Made by a program: the position numbers and the translations under genes. A stretch of DNA of 64,000 nucleotides from an uncultured Clostridia bacterium (GTDB lineage: Bacteria > Bacillota > Clostridia > Oscillospirales > Acutalibacteraceae), in NCBI GenBank assembly GCA_945787805.1, contig CALZID010000001.1, positions 124,001 through 188,000 on the forward strand, written 5' to 3'. The notes under the pieces are model-generated. The model had not been told where the DNA came from. It did no database searches and saw only the letters and a list, made by a program, of their open reading frames with translations. Within the stretch, counting starts at the first letter, position 1; each line of letters starts with the position of its first letter. Positions 41,607 through 51,047 of this stretch are shown in pieces.

Positions 41607-43328
41607 GTGGAATTAGAAAAAATTAAAGAAACGGATATATGGACACTGTATGAGCAGAGTGTGAGTTATTGCAGAATGATGGGAATGTTCACTGATACGG
41701 ACCGAAATCATAGAATGTATAACGACGACCAATGGAATGGTTTGAAAGTTGAGGGAATTGAAAAAGTTCAGTACAACTTTATCAAACCTATCGTCAAATA
41801 TAAGACTGGTATCATAATGACAAATCTCTTTGCAATAAATTATTCCTCAGAAAACTTTGAAAACAGAGAGTTCAGAAACAATGCTACAAAGATTTGCAAG
41901 CTTCTCAATAAAAAGGCCGCAAGGATTTGGGAACATGACTATATGGATGTAAAGTTGAGGCTTGTTGTAAAGGATGCAGCCATTAATGATGAGGGCATTA
42001 TTTATGTCACTCTTGATAAAGAAACAGGACTTCCTACCAATGAAATTATTGATAAGAATGATATTTTTTATGGTAATGAAAATGATTCTGATATTCAGTC
42101 CCAGCCGTATATTCTTGTTAAGCAGCGAAAACCTGTATCCGAAGTACAGCAGATTGCGCAAGATAACGGTGTAAGTGATGAAGAAATAGTTCATATTATA
42201 GGAGATTATGACAATATAGAAGAAGCGGGTGAAACAGCTAAATACGAAAAAGACCCTATGTGTACACTTGTTACCAAACTGTATAAATCTAACGGTAGGG
42301 TGCATTTTGTACAATCTACCCGATATGTTGAAATCAAAAAAGACAGTGACACAGGGTTAAAATATTACCCGGTTGCACATTTGATTTGGGAAGAAAAAAA
42401 AGGCTCTGCAAGGGGTCAGGGTGAGGTTAGACAGCTAATTCCTAATCAGTTGGAAACAAACAAAACTGCAATGAGGAGAGCATTAACTGTTAAAAATACT
42501 GCTTATCCTAACAAGGTTGCTAATATTGAAAAAATCAGTAATCCTAATGATATTGATAGGGTAGGAAGTACAATCAAGGCAAAAGGCGGAAGTACAATTG
42601 ATGATGTTTCAAAAATCTTTTCTTATGTTCAGCCTGCACAGATGTCAACAGATGCTGAAAAACTTCTCAACGAGCTTATAAACAGCACACGAGAACTTGC
42701 AGGCGCCGGAGAGATAGCAACAGGTCAAGTTAATCCTGAAAATGCTTCGGGTCGTGCAATTCTCGCAGTTAAACAGGCTTCTGAGCAGCCTTTGACTGAA
42801 CATCTTATTTATGTCAAGGTCTTTGTTGAAGAATTAGCAAGGATTTACCTTGATTTTATCACTGTATATAATGACAGCATACAGCTGGAAGATGAAATTG
42901 TTGACCCGATGACAAACGAGAAAACAACAGTTCTTGTGGAAGTTATGAAAGCTTCTCTTGAGGCATTACAGCCGGTTGTGAAGGTTGACATAACGCCTAA
43001 AGGAGCATTTGATAAATACGCCCAAGAACAGAGTGTTGAAAATCTGTTGTCAGCAGGAATGTTTAATTCTCAGCGCATCCCTGAATTAAAGCTTTATATC
43101 AAAACATTGGATGATGATTCAGTCATGCCAAAGCAGAAACTTCTTGATATGATTGAAGAATGGGAACAAGAACAGCAAAAGATTTCTGCAATCAATGTTC
43201 AGGCACAGTTAATGCAGCAGAAGTTCAATCAGTTCATTAACAGCGACATTGACGGACAAGCTTCGCAAATGGCAAATATTATGAGACAGTTGCAGGCTCA
43301 GCGGTCAACACAGTCAGCGGAAAGATAA
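41607..43328 (+). CDS. Portal protein
   Basis: 573 residues from a GTG with GGAGTG upstream. YNFIKPIVKYKTGIIM, MDVKLRLVVKDAAINDEGIIYV, HLIWEEKKGSARGQGEVRQLIPNQ and GAGEIATGQVNPENASGRAIL are typical of podovirus/SPP1-type portals. A Gln-rich C-terminus follows. It forms the dodecameric DNA channel at one capsid vertex. Position after terL and before scaffold confirms. Confidence 0.88.
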   Translation: MELEKIKETDIWTLYEQSVSYCRMMGMFTDTDRNHRMYNDDQWNGLKVEGIEKVQYNFIKPIVKYKTGIIMTNLFAINYSSENFENREFRNNATKICKLLNKKAARIWEHDYMDVKLRLVVKDAAINDEGIIYVTLDKETGLPTNEIIDKNDIFYGNENDSDIQSQPYILVKQRKPVSEVQQIAQDNGVSDEEIVHIIGDYDNIEEAGETAKYEKDPMCTLVTKLYKSNGRVHFVQSTRYVEIKKDSDTGLKYYPVAHLIWEEKKGSARGQGEVRQLIPNQLETNKTAMRRALTVKNTAYPNKVANIEKISNPNDIDRVGSTIKAKGGSTIDDVSKIFSYVQPAQMSTDAEKLLNELINSTRELAGAGEIATGQVNPENASGRAILAVKQASEQPLTEHLIYVKVFVEELARIYLDFITVYNDSIQLEDEIVDPMTNEKTTVLVEVMKASLEALQPVVKVDITPKGAFDKYAQEQSVENLLSAGMFNSQRIPELKLYIKTLDDDSVMPKQKLLDMIEEWEQEQQKISAINVQAQLMQQKFNQFINSDIDGQASQMANIMRQLQAQRSTQSAER

Positions 43329-43339
43329 TAATGATAATT

Positions 43340-43362
43340 AAGCACTCTTTTAAAGGGTGCTT
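43340..43362 (+). terminator. AAGCAC-type hairpin after portal
   Basis: AAGCACTC TTTTAAA GGGTGCTT followed by TTTTA. Good intrinsic-terminator form between portal and scaffold. Confidence 0.7.
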
Positions 43363-43446
43363 TTTTATGGTCCAAGCATTGAACGACCTAAAAAGCATAT
43401 GGAATCGGTGAAGCAAACACCACTTAAAAAATAGGAAGGAGTTCTT

Positions 43447-44253
43447 ATGGAAAAGAATAACGAAAACCTTGTACTTGACAGTGCTGAAAAAGTGGAAACA
43501 ACGCCCACAGAAGAAATTGTTGAAGTTGAAGAGCAGGTAGAAACACCTGCTGAAAAAATTTATACCCAGGAAGAGTTTGATGCAAAACTTGACGAGGGGT
43601 ATAAAAAAAAGCTTGGCCGTAAAGAAGCAAAACTTCGAAAAGAATATGATGCCGAATATGGCGAACTTATTGGAGTGCTTAAAAAAGGTACAGGCGAACA
43701 GGACATAAAGAAGATAACGCAGTCATTAAAGCAATTTTATGAGAGTAAAGGCGTAGAGATGGACACATCAAGACCTGATTATTCAGATAAAGATACTGCC
43801 ATTTTGGCAAGATTTGAAGCTCAGGAAATTATTGACGCCGGTGATGATGAGGTTGCTGATGAAATTGGCAGACTCTCAAAAATCAGTGCTGACAACATGA
43901 ATTCTCGTGATAAAGCTGTATTAAAAGCATTGACTGCACATAAACAGGAAGTTGAACGATGTAAAGCGTTAGCTGAACTCGGTGTTCCTAAATCCGTGTA
44001 TAACAGTGAAGAGTTTAAGACCTTTGCCAAAAAGTTTACTTCTGATGTGCCTGTGACAGAGGTGTATAAACTGTATTCAAAATCAGCGGATACATCAAAA
44101 TTTGAGCCGATTGGCTCATTAAAAAACGGAAGCCATAAAGAAGAAAAGACATACTATTCACCAGAGGATGTGGACAAGCTGACTCCGGCAGACCTTGACA
44201 ATCCTGTAGTGTTTAAAAATGTTCGTGAATCTATGAAAAAATGGCGAAATTAA
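43447..44253 (+). CDS. Capsid scaffolding protein
   Basis: 268 residues: acidic, Glu/Thr-rich start (EKVETTPTEEIVEVEEQVE), helical charged middle (YKKKLGRKEAKLRKEYDAEY), and a C-terminal end VFKNVRESMKKWRN that is basic, as in scaffold proteins that bind capsid through a C-terminal helix. It lies between portal and major capsid genes. No protease is encoded, so it is presumably released or degraded by host means. Confidence 0.78.
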   Translation: MEKNNENLVLDSAEKVETTPTEEIVEVEEQVETPAEKIYTQEEFDAKLDEGYKKKLGRKEAKLRKEYDAEYGELIGVLKKGTGEQDIKKITQSLKQFYESKGVEMDTSRPDYSDKDTAILARFEAQEIIDAGDDEVADEIGRLSKISADNMNSRDKAVLKALTAHKQEVERCKALAELGVPKSVYNSEEFKTFAKKFTSDVPVTEVYKLYSKSADTSKFEPIGSLKNGSHKEEKTYYSPEDVDKLTPADLDNPVVFKNVRESMKKWRN

Positions 44254-44274
44254 CTATTTGAAAGGATGATTTAA

Positions 44275-45087
44275 ATGGCTGGTAATTTCAAGCCTATGTT
44301 CTGGAGTAAATACTGCCAGACAGAACTCAAAAAGGATTTAGTCCTTGCGAACTGGTGTGATTATAAGTTCGAAGGCGAAGTAAAACTCGGTGAACGGCTC
44401 AAGATTGTTGGTGCAGTTCGCCCAAAAATTCAAAAGTACATTCCCGGTCGGGATTTGGAAATTGAAAATCTCGGTGATAACTCTCAGTATCTGGATATTA
44501 CCGAGTCAGATGCATTTGCATTTGAGGTGGATGATGTCGATAGAGCACAGTCTGTTGACGGTTATCTTGAAACACAGTTTGATGAAGCAAAAACTGCACT
44601 TGCAGAATCTGCAGATGCGTTTGTCGGTAAATTGGCTGCAAAGGCAAACAAGAACATGATGAGTGCTTCTACAGAGTTGAGTAAAGCCGAAAGTGCTTTA
44701 GCTTCAATTGACGAAGCACACATCAAACTTTATGAAAACGATGTTTCATCAAAGACAGAGCTTGCCGCAGAGCTTACACCAAAGCACATTGTCGCAATTC
44801 GTAAGGAACTTGCAGAACTATTTACAGACAATGTTGAATTTGTTAAACGCGGCGCACTCGGTAAGTATGGCAATACATATCTTCGTATGTCTAATAATCT
44901 TTATAATGATGGTGTTGACACTTACGAAATGGTTCGTACAAAGAGAGCAATTGCTTTTGCCGGCCAGATTAACAAGGTTGACACCTGCAAAAAGGAAAAA
45001 GGTTTTGCAGACATCATTAAGGGTCTTCATGTGTACGGCGCTAAAGTGGTCCGTCCTAAGGAACTTTATGTAATCAAGATTCACTAA
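44275..45087 (+). CDS. Major capsid protein
   Basis: 270 residues: MAGNFKPMFWSKYCQTELKKDLVLANWCD, YKFEGEVKLGERLKIVGAVRPKI, a P-domain-like middle (ESADAFVGKLAAKANKNMM), VKRGALGKYGNTYLRMSNNLY and a C-terminal VYGAKVVRPKELYVIKI. The general plan is HK97-like, close to Gram-positive podovirus/siphovirus capsids. Strong AAAGGATG ribosome site. Its place after the scaffold gene supports the call. Confidence 0.85.
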   Translation: MAGNFKPMFWSKYCQTELKKDLVLANWCDYKFEGEVKLGERLKIVGAVRPKIQKYIPGRDLEIENLGDNSQYLDITESDAFAFEVDDVDRAQSVDGYLETQFDEAKTALAESADAFVGKLAAKANKNMMSASTELSKAESALASIDEAHIKLYENDVSSKTELAAELTPKHIVAIRKELAELFTDNVEFVKRGALGKYGNTYLRMSNNLYNDGVDTYEMVRTKRAIAFAGQINKVDTCKKEKGFADIIKGLHVYGAKVVRPKELYVIKIH

Positions 45088-45105
45088 TGAGAAAGGAGAA
45101 TCATT

Positions 45106-45450
45106 ATGGCTAATTTGCAGATTAATCCTGTTAAAGGTGAGATTAACACCTTAATAAAATTTAAAGCAGTTGCTTCATCTACAGAGGGCATGGAGTTTAA
45201 GCTTCCTCGCACTTCTGACGAATATGTGGTTATATTGGCAGAGAACACAGATTCTGCTAACGCACACACATTCACAGTAAAAGCTCCCGCAAACGGTTCT
45301 TATTGTGCCGCAGGAAGCGATGAAACTGTTTCGCTTACTGCCGGTGAAACTGTAATGTTCCGTTTTGAGAGTGCAAGATTTGCTAACAATGACGGTACAG
45401 TTGTTTGTGTAGCAGACAATGCAAAGGTAGTAGTTGCTGTAATTTATTAA
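45106..45450 (+). CDS. Small beta-rich head protein (decoration-like)
   Basis: 114 residues: MANLQINPVKGEINTLIKFKAVASS, EYVVILAENTDSANAHTFTVKAP, GETVMFRFESARFANNDGTVVCVA. It reads as a beta-sandwich made of alternating hydrophobic strands. It follows the capsid gene with an AAAGGAG site. A capsid decoration role is inferred from position and fold type only. Confidence 0.65.
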   Translation: MANLQINPVKGEINTLIKFKAVASSTEGMEFKLPRTSDEYVVILAENTDSANAHTFTVKAPANGSYCAAGSDETVSLTAGETVMFRFESARFANNDGTVVCVADNAKVVVAVIY

Positions 45451-45456
45451 AAATTT

Positions 45457-45480
45457 GGGGTGGTGCGAAAGCATCACCCC
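45457..45480 (+). terminator. GAAA-tetraloop hairpin after the decoration-like gene
   Basis: GGGGTGGTGC GAAA GCATCACCCC, a 10-bp stem (one G-T) closed by a GNRA tetraloop, with no T-run after it. More likely an mRNA-stabilising or processing element than a terminator. Confidence 0.65.
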
Positions 45481-45546
45481 GTTTACATCGTGCTAAGAGA
45501 AATATGTCTGTGCAACTCAGACAAGTGCGAATAATGGAGGTAAAGT

Positions 45547-45894
45547 ATGAAACAGTTGGAAAAATTAGAAAAGTATGTGATTGTACCTAATGTAGGATTT
45601 TATGGCGGCTTTGTATATGACGGCGATGACATCATGTTATGTGATGACCACGATACAGACAAGGGATACGATTTCAAAGTGAAACAGAGAATTGAAAACA
45701 ATGTTCTTATTACTGACAGTGAAAGAACTTATGAACGCGACAACGGCAAAAAGGTAAATGAAAAAATACATCAGGAAGTAGAAATCGAAAAAGGTCAGCT
45801 TCTTGTATATGTTGAAGGTCTGGGCTTTACTATATCAGAACACAAAATGTGCCTGATTGACGAGGCTGTGGAACTTTATAATATTTTGAAATAA
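45547..45894 (+). CDS. Virion-region protein, unknown
   Basis: 115 residues: MKQLEKLEKYVIVPNVGFYGGF, YDGDDIMLCDDHDTDKGYDFKVKQRIEN, EVEIEKGQLLVYVEGLGFTI. Acidic, beta-rich by pattern; no family recognised. GGAGG upstream. Located between the decoration-like protein and the tail adhesin, so probably structural. Confidence 0.65.
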   Translation: MKQLEKLEKYVIVPNVGFYGGFVYDGDDIMLCDDHDTDKGYDFKVKQRIENNVLITDSERTYERDNGKKVNEKIHQEVEIEKGQLLVYVEGLGFTISEHKMCLIDEAVELYNILK

Positions 45895-45907
45895 AGGAGA
45901 ATGAAAT

Positions 45908-47809
45908 ATGTTTTCTATTGATAATGATATGACCATTAGCATAACCAGGGGCGATGTTGCAACAATACCGATATCAGCCGTAGGTGAAGCATTTAAACTC
46001 GGTGACATTATAAGAATTAAGGTATTTGAAAAAAATAATTGTGCTAATGTTATATTTCAAAAGGATTTTGGAGTTTCAGAAGAAACCGACAGTATGGAAT
46101 TGCTTCTGACTCGCTATGAAACCAAAATCGGTGAAACTATAAGCAAACCGACAACTTACTGGTATGAAATTGAGCTTAACCCGGATACAAGTCCAAATAC
46201 TATAGTGGGATACGATGAAGACGGCCCAAAACTTTTTGTTCTGTATCCTGAAGGTGAAGATGTTGAATATATTCCACCAACTGAAGAAGAGATTGGACCT
46301 ATTGATTATGAACTGTCGCTCACATCAAAAAAGCCAATAGCTAATTTAGTTGTAGCTAAATTAGCGCTTGAACAGGATAATAAAATAGATGAGTCAGCGG
46401 AAAGAAGTGCAAAAGCGCTTGAAAATGGATTAGCAACTGAAAAAGCAGAGCGCAAGTCAGAAATTGCTATTGAAAGAGCTGAACGAATGTCCGCAATAGC
46501 CAATGAAAAATCGGAGCGTAAGGCTGAAATAGCAGTTGAACGAGAGAGAATTACCAATCTTGCAAAACTTAATGAAGGCTCAACAACAGGCGATGCAGAA
46601 CTTATTGACATCCGTATCGGTGCTGATGGTAGGATACACGAAACAGCAGGCAATGCAGTAAGAGAGCAATCTATTTACAGAATCGCAAAACAAGGTAAAA
46701 ATCTATACAATCCTGTTTACGATACTTTCGGTAAAAGAGCAGACGGAACGGGTAATGTAAATCTTGGTTGTAGAAATTCAGAATGGATTAGAGTAGAGCC
46801 AAATACAAGTTATTGCGTTTCATTAAGCAAAGATATGCCAATTAGTAATATGATGTTTGTTGTTGTAACAAAAGAAATTTTAGATAACATTACATCAAGT
46901 GGTTTGCACACAATAGGTATTGAAGCACCATATATATTCACAACAGGTGAGAATGATTGTTACATTAAAATTTCAATATACAACCCTAATTATAATGACT
47001 ATATGATGAATTATATGATGTTAGAGCAAAACTCACAAAAAACAGAATATGAACCATATAAATTATATCTCGATTACGAAAACACATTGCCTATATCAAT
47101 GCAAAATATATGGTTAGGCAAAAAAATGGTTGTTGATGGCGATAGCATATCTCACGATTTTGGACGCAGTTATTGGCAATTTGTTGCCTCAAAAATACTT
47201 GGAATGACTATTGATACTTCTGTTCCATCAAAAGATAATGATGCAAATAATGGTGTTTGGGGTTGCGGTTGGAGAGGTATTGAGGGAAGTACCATTGCTA
47301 ATGAAGATGCAATTAACGGTGTAACAGACGAAGATACTTTGCAGAAAAGAAGTATTGTGCTTCGTTATCAAAACTTACCCGATGATGCAGACATTGTTTT
47401 AATTGCAGGTGGTTCAAACGATTGGGCGCATAATCTTGTTGAAATAGGAAATTTTGATAGTACAGATGATAAGACATTTAATGGTGCTTTAAATATCTTA
47501 CTTCCTGCATTAAAAACAAAGTATCCAAATATCCCTGTTGTTATGATGACACCAATTAAAAGGGGTGTAACATATAACTCAACAAATAAAAAAGGATATA
47601 CATTACAACAATTTGCTGACGCATTGATTGCAAAATGCAGACAATACAATGTGTATTGTTTGGATATGTGGGGAACTTGCCCAATTAGTCCGCACATTCC
47701 TGTTATGTTGGAAAGATTTTTCAGGACAAATGATAGTACACATCCCAATGCAGACGGTCACGCCATAATGGGTAAAACAGTAGCAGGATTTATTAGAACA
47801 TTGAATTAA
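45908..47809 (+). CDS. Tail/baseplate adhesin with C-terminal SGNH esterase domain
   Basis: 633 residues. N-terminus (1-135, [20 protein letters not shown]) resembles baseplate-upper-protein N-domains of Firmicute phages. The middle (about 150-225) is a repetitive coiled coil ([20 protein letters not shown]), a trimerisation stalk. A linker follows, then from about 405 an SGNH hydrolase: block [14 protein letters not shown] (Ser nucleophile), block [16 protein letters not shown] (Asn), block [16 protein letters not shown] (Asp/His). It would remove acetyl or other esters from host surface glycans during adsorption. Codon use in the last 380 codons looks more AT-rich than in the first part, suggesting domain exchange. 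Confidence 0.82.
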   Translation: MFSIDNDMTISITRGDVATIPISAVGEAFKLGDIIRIKVFEKNNCANVIFQKDFGVSEETDSMELLLTRYETKIGETISKPTTYWYEIELNPDTSPNTIVGYDEDGPKLFVLYPEGEDVEYIPPTEEEIGPIDYELSLTSKKPIANLVVAKLALEQDNKIDESAERSAKALENGLATEKAERKSEIAIERAERMSAIANEKSERKAEIAVERERITNLAKLNEGSTTGDAELIDIRIGADGRIHETAGNAVREQSIYRIAKQGKNLYNPVYDTFGKRADGTGNVNLGCRNSEWIRVEPNTSYCVSLSKDMPISNMMFVVVTKEILDNITSSGLHTIGIEAPYIFTTGENDCYIKISIYNPNYNDYMMNYMMLEQNSQKTEYEPYKLYLDYENTLPISMQNIWLGKKMVVDGDSISHDFGRSYWQFVASKILGMTIDTSVPSKDNDANNGVWGCGWRGIEGSTIANEDAINGVTDEDTLQKRSIVLRYQNLPDDADIVLIAGGSNDWAHNLVEIGNFDSTDDKTFNGALNILLPALKTKYPNIPVVMMTPIKRGVTYNSTNKKGYTLQQFADALIAKCRQYNVYCLDMWGTCPISPHIPVMLERFFRTNDSTHPNADGHAIMGKTVAGFIRTLN

Positions 47810-47819
47810 ATACACGGAA

Positions 47820-47845
47820 AAGCATCACCTTAATTGGTGGTGCTT
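47820..47845 (+). terminator. Hairpin after the adhesin gene
   Basis: AAGCATCACC / GGTGGTGCTT around a TTAATT loop followed by TTATC. Same style as the other late-region hairpins. Confidence 0.68.
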
Positions 47846-47868
47846 TTATCTCTATAAGGAGTGATTTG

Positions 47869-48435
47869 ATGGTTACATTAAAAGAAGAAATGAAAAAGAC
47901 ACTGGGCCTTATTGAAGAATTAAATCCTGAAAGTGAATACTTAACAGATGACCCGGATATTGAAGCAAAAATATATGCTGTTTTCAATCAAATTATGTTT
48001 GAGTTAGCAAGAGTAAAGAAAATCCCTCGTTATGTTGAAATAGAGGTTAACGAGGGTGATTTAATCACTTTTGAAATATTGGAAAGAGCATGTGGTTCTG
48101 CAGTATATCAAATTGCGAAGGTCAGCGGTGTGGAATACGATTTTAAAGCTCAGGGTACTGTTATTAAAACTTTAGAAAAAGGCACATTAGAAGTTGATTT
48201 GTATGTATATCCCGAAAGAATAACAGAAAAAACGAAGCCGAATGCTTATGAATTCGAATTGAGTGAAGATACACTTGAAATTATGCCTTATGGTATTGCT
48301 GCTGATTTGCTTAAGAGTGATGTTTCATCAGAATATGGAAGTGTTTATGCAAATCGATATAACGATATGTTGCAGCGACTCGACCCAAGATACAGTATGC
48401 CAAGTATAACTATTGAAGGTGGGGTGGATTTCTGA
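47869..48435 (+). CDS. Head-tail connector / head completion protein (gp4-like)
   Basis: 188 residues, mainly helical at first (VTLKEEMKKTLGLIEELN, KIYAVFNQIMFELARVKKIP), then strand-rich. It lies in the position of P22 gp4-type head-completion proteins, directly before a gp10-like gene, with 1-nt overlap. ATG 47869 is preferred (AAGGAG 6-7 nt upstream). Family recognised by context more than sequence. Confidence 0.65.
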   Translation: MVTLKEEMKKTLGLIEELNPESEYLTDDPDIEAKIYAVFNQIMFELARVKKIPRYVEIEVNEGDLITFEILERACGSAVYQIAKVSGVEYDFKAQGTVIKTLEKGTLEVDLYVYPERITEKTKPNAYEFELSEDTLEIMPYGIAADLLKSDVSSEYGSVYANRYNDMLQRLDPRYSMPSITIEGGVDF

Positions 48436-50141
48436 TGCCGTCGGGAAACATAATTACGAGAATTTACGGTGGGTTTCGTGGCGTAGATTTCAGAGGAGAT
48501 GAAATCAATCTTGCAAGAAGTCCTGATAGCCTTAATGTGTGGAAAGATTATAAAGAAACTGACAGCATACGCACACGACCTGAAATGGAATTGTTGCAAT
48601 CATTTGACGATACAATTTACGGCATATTCTTTTACAATGTTGGTGATATCAATATGATTATTGTTCACAGCGGTACGAAACTTTATAAGATTGAGAACGG
48701 CATAAAGGAAAGAATATATATAGATATCAATCCGGCTAAAAGTGATGCATTCATTTACAACAATATTTGGTATTTCAAGGACGGGAAAATCTATCTGCAA
48801 TATGACGGAGAAACAATTAAAGAAGTTGAGGGATATATTCCCACAACTAATGTTGGCAAAACAGCCAGCGGTACCGGTAGCGTTTACGAAGATGTGAATA
48901 TGTTGTCCGATTATCGCATCAATACTTTTATCGGTGATGGAGTAAGCACAGAGTTTAATTTGGATGCGCAAGATATAGAGCCTGATGGAAGTTCGTTAGG
49001 TGTTGAAGTTGCTATTGAAAATATTGATTATAATGTTGAAACTGACGGAATTATGGTGGATTTTAATTTGGGTAAGATTGAATTCCGCAACCCACCACCC
49101 GCACCATTAACAGATGGGCAAAGTAATATAACTATCAAGTTTAAAAAATCCGTATCCGGATACAGAAACAGAATTAACAAATGCACTATATTACAAGTGT
49201 TTGATAACAGAGTCTTTTTCAGCGGCAATCCGGATTATCCTAATGTGATTTGGCATTGCTCTTTGAATGACCCCACATATTGTAGTGATTTAGACTGCTA
49301 TAACGAGGGACTGGATACTGCAAAAGTTAAGGGGATGGTTGCAGGCAACAACGCACTTTGGGTGTTCAAAGAACCGTCACAAGCCAATACAACCGTGTTT
49401 TATCATACACCGACAATTGATGCGGACTATGGTAAAGTTTATCCAAGTCAGCATTCAAGCGTTTCAACGGGTTGTGTAGGTAAGGCAATTAACTTTAATG
49501 ATGATATTATATTCTTCAGTGATAGAGGAATGGAAGGTATCAGCGGTGATATTACAGCTGAACAGGTTGTTGCACACCGAAGCTCTTTAGTTGACAGAAA
49601 GTTGATTGCAGAGGCTGATTATAAAGATATGATATTGGAAGAATGGGAAGGCTACCTAATTGTATTTATTGGTAAAAAGGCATATCTTGCAGACAGCCGA
49701 GCCGTTTTTACAAATGAGAATCATATTGAATATGAGTGGTTCTATTGGGATTTTGACAAGACAATTACTTGTGCAAAGGTAAATAAAGGCGTTTTGTATT
49801 TAGGTACAGCAGATGGTGTTTATACTCTTACAGATAATGAAAGTGATGTTGAAAGTTATTGGGTAACACCAAAGGATAAATTTAAATATCCTCAGTATAT
49901 GAAAACCACAAATAAAAAAGGTTGTGTTATTGAAGCGTTGGGTGATGTGTCGGTCTTTGCAAAGACAAATAAAACTGATTTTGAATTGATTGGAATATAC
50001 GAAAATATTACTGATGCGTTTGTGTGTAGAATAAAGCGAAAAAAATTCAAGGATATTCAGTTGAAATTCTATTCAAAGAAAAGATTCAGTATAGAAACAG
50101 CAACGCTTGAATGCTTTATCGGTGGATATCTGAAAAGGTAA
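48435..50141 (+). CDS. Tail hub/stabilisation protein (P22 gp10-like)
   Basis: 568 residues, beta-rich throughout. YGGFRGVDFRGDEINLARSPDSLNVWKDY opens the protein as in podoviral 'stabilisation' proteins and their Gram-positive relatives. The middle has propeller-like repeats (IYNNIWYFKDGKIYLQYDG, VFFSGNPDYPNVIW, GVLYLGTADGVYTL). It would seal the portal after packaging and form the short tail nozzle. No tube or tape-measure gene accompanies it. Confidence 0.75.
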   Translation: MPSGNIITRIYGGFRGVDFRGDEINLARSPDSLNVWKDYKETDSIRTRPEMELLQSFDDTIYGIFFYNVGDINMIIVHSGTKLYKIENGIKERIYIDINPAKSDAFIYNNIWYFKDGKIYLQYDGETIKEVEGYIPTTNVGKTASGTGSVYEDVNMLSDYRINTFIGDGVSTEFNLDAQDIEPDGSSLGVEVAIENIDYNVETDGIMVDFNLGKIEFRNPPPAPLTDGQSNITIKFKKSVSGYRNRINKCTILQVFDNRVFFSGNPDYPNVIWHCSLNDPTYCSDLDCYNEGLDTAKVKGMVAGNNALWVFKEPSQANTTVFYHTPTIDADYGKVYPSQHSSVSTGCVGKAINFNDDIIFFSDRGMEGISGDITAEQVVAHRSSLVDRKLIAEADYKDMILEEWEGYLIVFIGKKAYLADSRAVFTNENHIEYEWFYWDFDKTITCAKVNKGVLYLGTADGVYTLTDNESDVESYWVTPKDKFKYPQYMKTTNKKGCVIEALGDVSVFAKTNKTDFELIGIYENITDAFVCRIKRKKFKDIQLKFYSKKRFSIETATLECFIGGYLKR

Positions 50142-50152
50142 GGAGATAAAAT

Positions 50153-51031
50153 ATGGCAGTAAATTATAATGATGAACGATTTGCACAAGTAGAGGCTGAA
50201 AAACAAGCTGCACTTGATGAAAACGAAAAGCTTTATGATGGAATGATAGAAAAATCAGATGGTTTTTATCAGAAACAAATTGACGCTGCAGTTGAGTGGG
50301 GAGACAAACAAACAGAATTACAACAGCGACAGACTGATTTTGCTATTGAAAAAATTGAGCAGCAAAAAGAGCAAGCAAAAAAAGATTATCAGAAAGAGCA
50401 AAGAGCTGCTCATGTTGATTATTTAAAGCAAAGTAATGCTTATGGAGCTAATGCTGAGCAAATGGCTGCAAATGGACTTGTAGGCTCAGGATATAGCGAA
50501 AGTTCACAGATTGCTATGTACACTGCATATCAAAATCGTGTTTCAATGGCAAAAGAAAATTTTAGTCAGGCTGTTATTGAATATGACAATATGATGAATG
50601 ATGCTCGTCTTAAAAACAGTGCAGCTTTAGCACAGATTGCTTATGAAACATTACAAACAAGACTGCAATTGGCTTTGGAAGGGTTTCAATATGAGAATTC
50701 ACTCCTTTTGGAAAAAGCGAATCAAAAGACTAACATTGATAATATATATTACGGCAGAAGTCAGGATGTGCTTAATCAGATTAACACAGAAAATGCACTC
50801 GCAGCTGAAAAACGCAGGCAGTTTGATGCAAAGCAAGCAGACCAATATGCACTGCTTACAGATGGTGAACCGTTTGCGGATATGACTGAAGAACAGATGA
50901 AAGCCTTATATCAATCAATAGGAATGAATCGAACCGTTGAAGGTAGAATTAATACCATTCAGCGACTTTTGGATGAAGGAAAAATTTCAGAAGCAGAAGC
51001 GCAAATTTTAGCAGAAAAATTTTCTGAATAA
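50153..51031 (+). CDS. Coiled-coil internal virion protein
   Basis: 292 residues. A Gln/Lys/Glu-rich helical protein (TELQQRQTDFAIEKIEQQKEQAKKDYQKEQ) with the conserved block YGANAEQMAANGLVGSGYSES, a block I recall in many Firmicute phage structural proteins. AGGAGATAAAAT precedes the ATG. Between the gp10-like gene and the 2,223-aa gene it probably forms part of the ejectosome or a scaffold for it. Confidence 0.68.
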   Translation: MAVNYNDERFAQVEAEKQAALDENEKLYDGMIEKSDGFYQKQIDAAVEWGDKQTELQQRQTDFAIEKIEQQKEQAKKDYQKEQRAAHVDYLKQSNAYGANAEQMAANGLVGSGYSESSQIAMYTAYQNRVSMAKENFSQAVIEYDNMMNDARLKNSAALAQIAYETLQTRLQLALEGFQYENSLLLEKANQKTNIDNIYYGRSQDVLNQINTENALAAEKRRQFDAKQADQYALLTDGEPFADMTEEQMKALYQSIGMNRTVEGRINTIQRLLDEGKISEAEAQILAEKFSE

Positions 51032-51047
51032 AGGAAGTTGAATACTA

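Noticed and set aside
44390..45073. Overlapping frames within the capsid gene (such as 44390-44659 and 44708-45073)
   Set aside because: Out-of-frame shadows of the capsid gene with no ribosome sites and biased Leu/Ser/Gln composition.
46680..47809. Diversity-generating retroelement target in the adhesin C-terminus
   Set aside because: No reverse transcriptase gene or near-identical template repeat appears in the window. The domain is an SGNH hydrolase, not a C-lectin fold.
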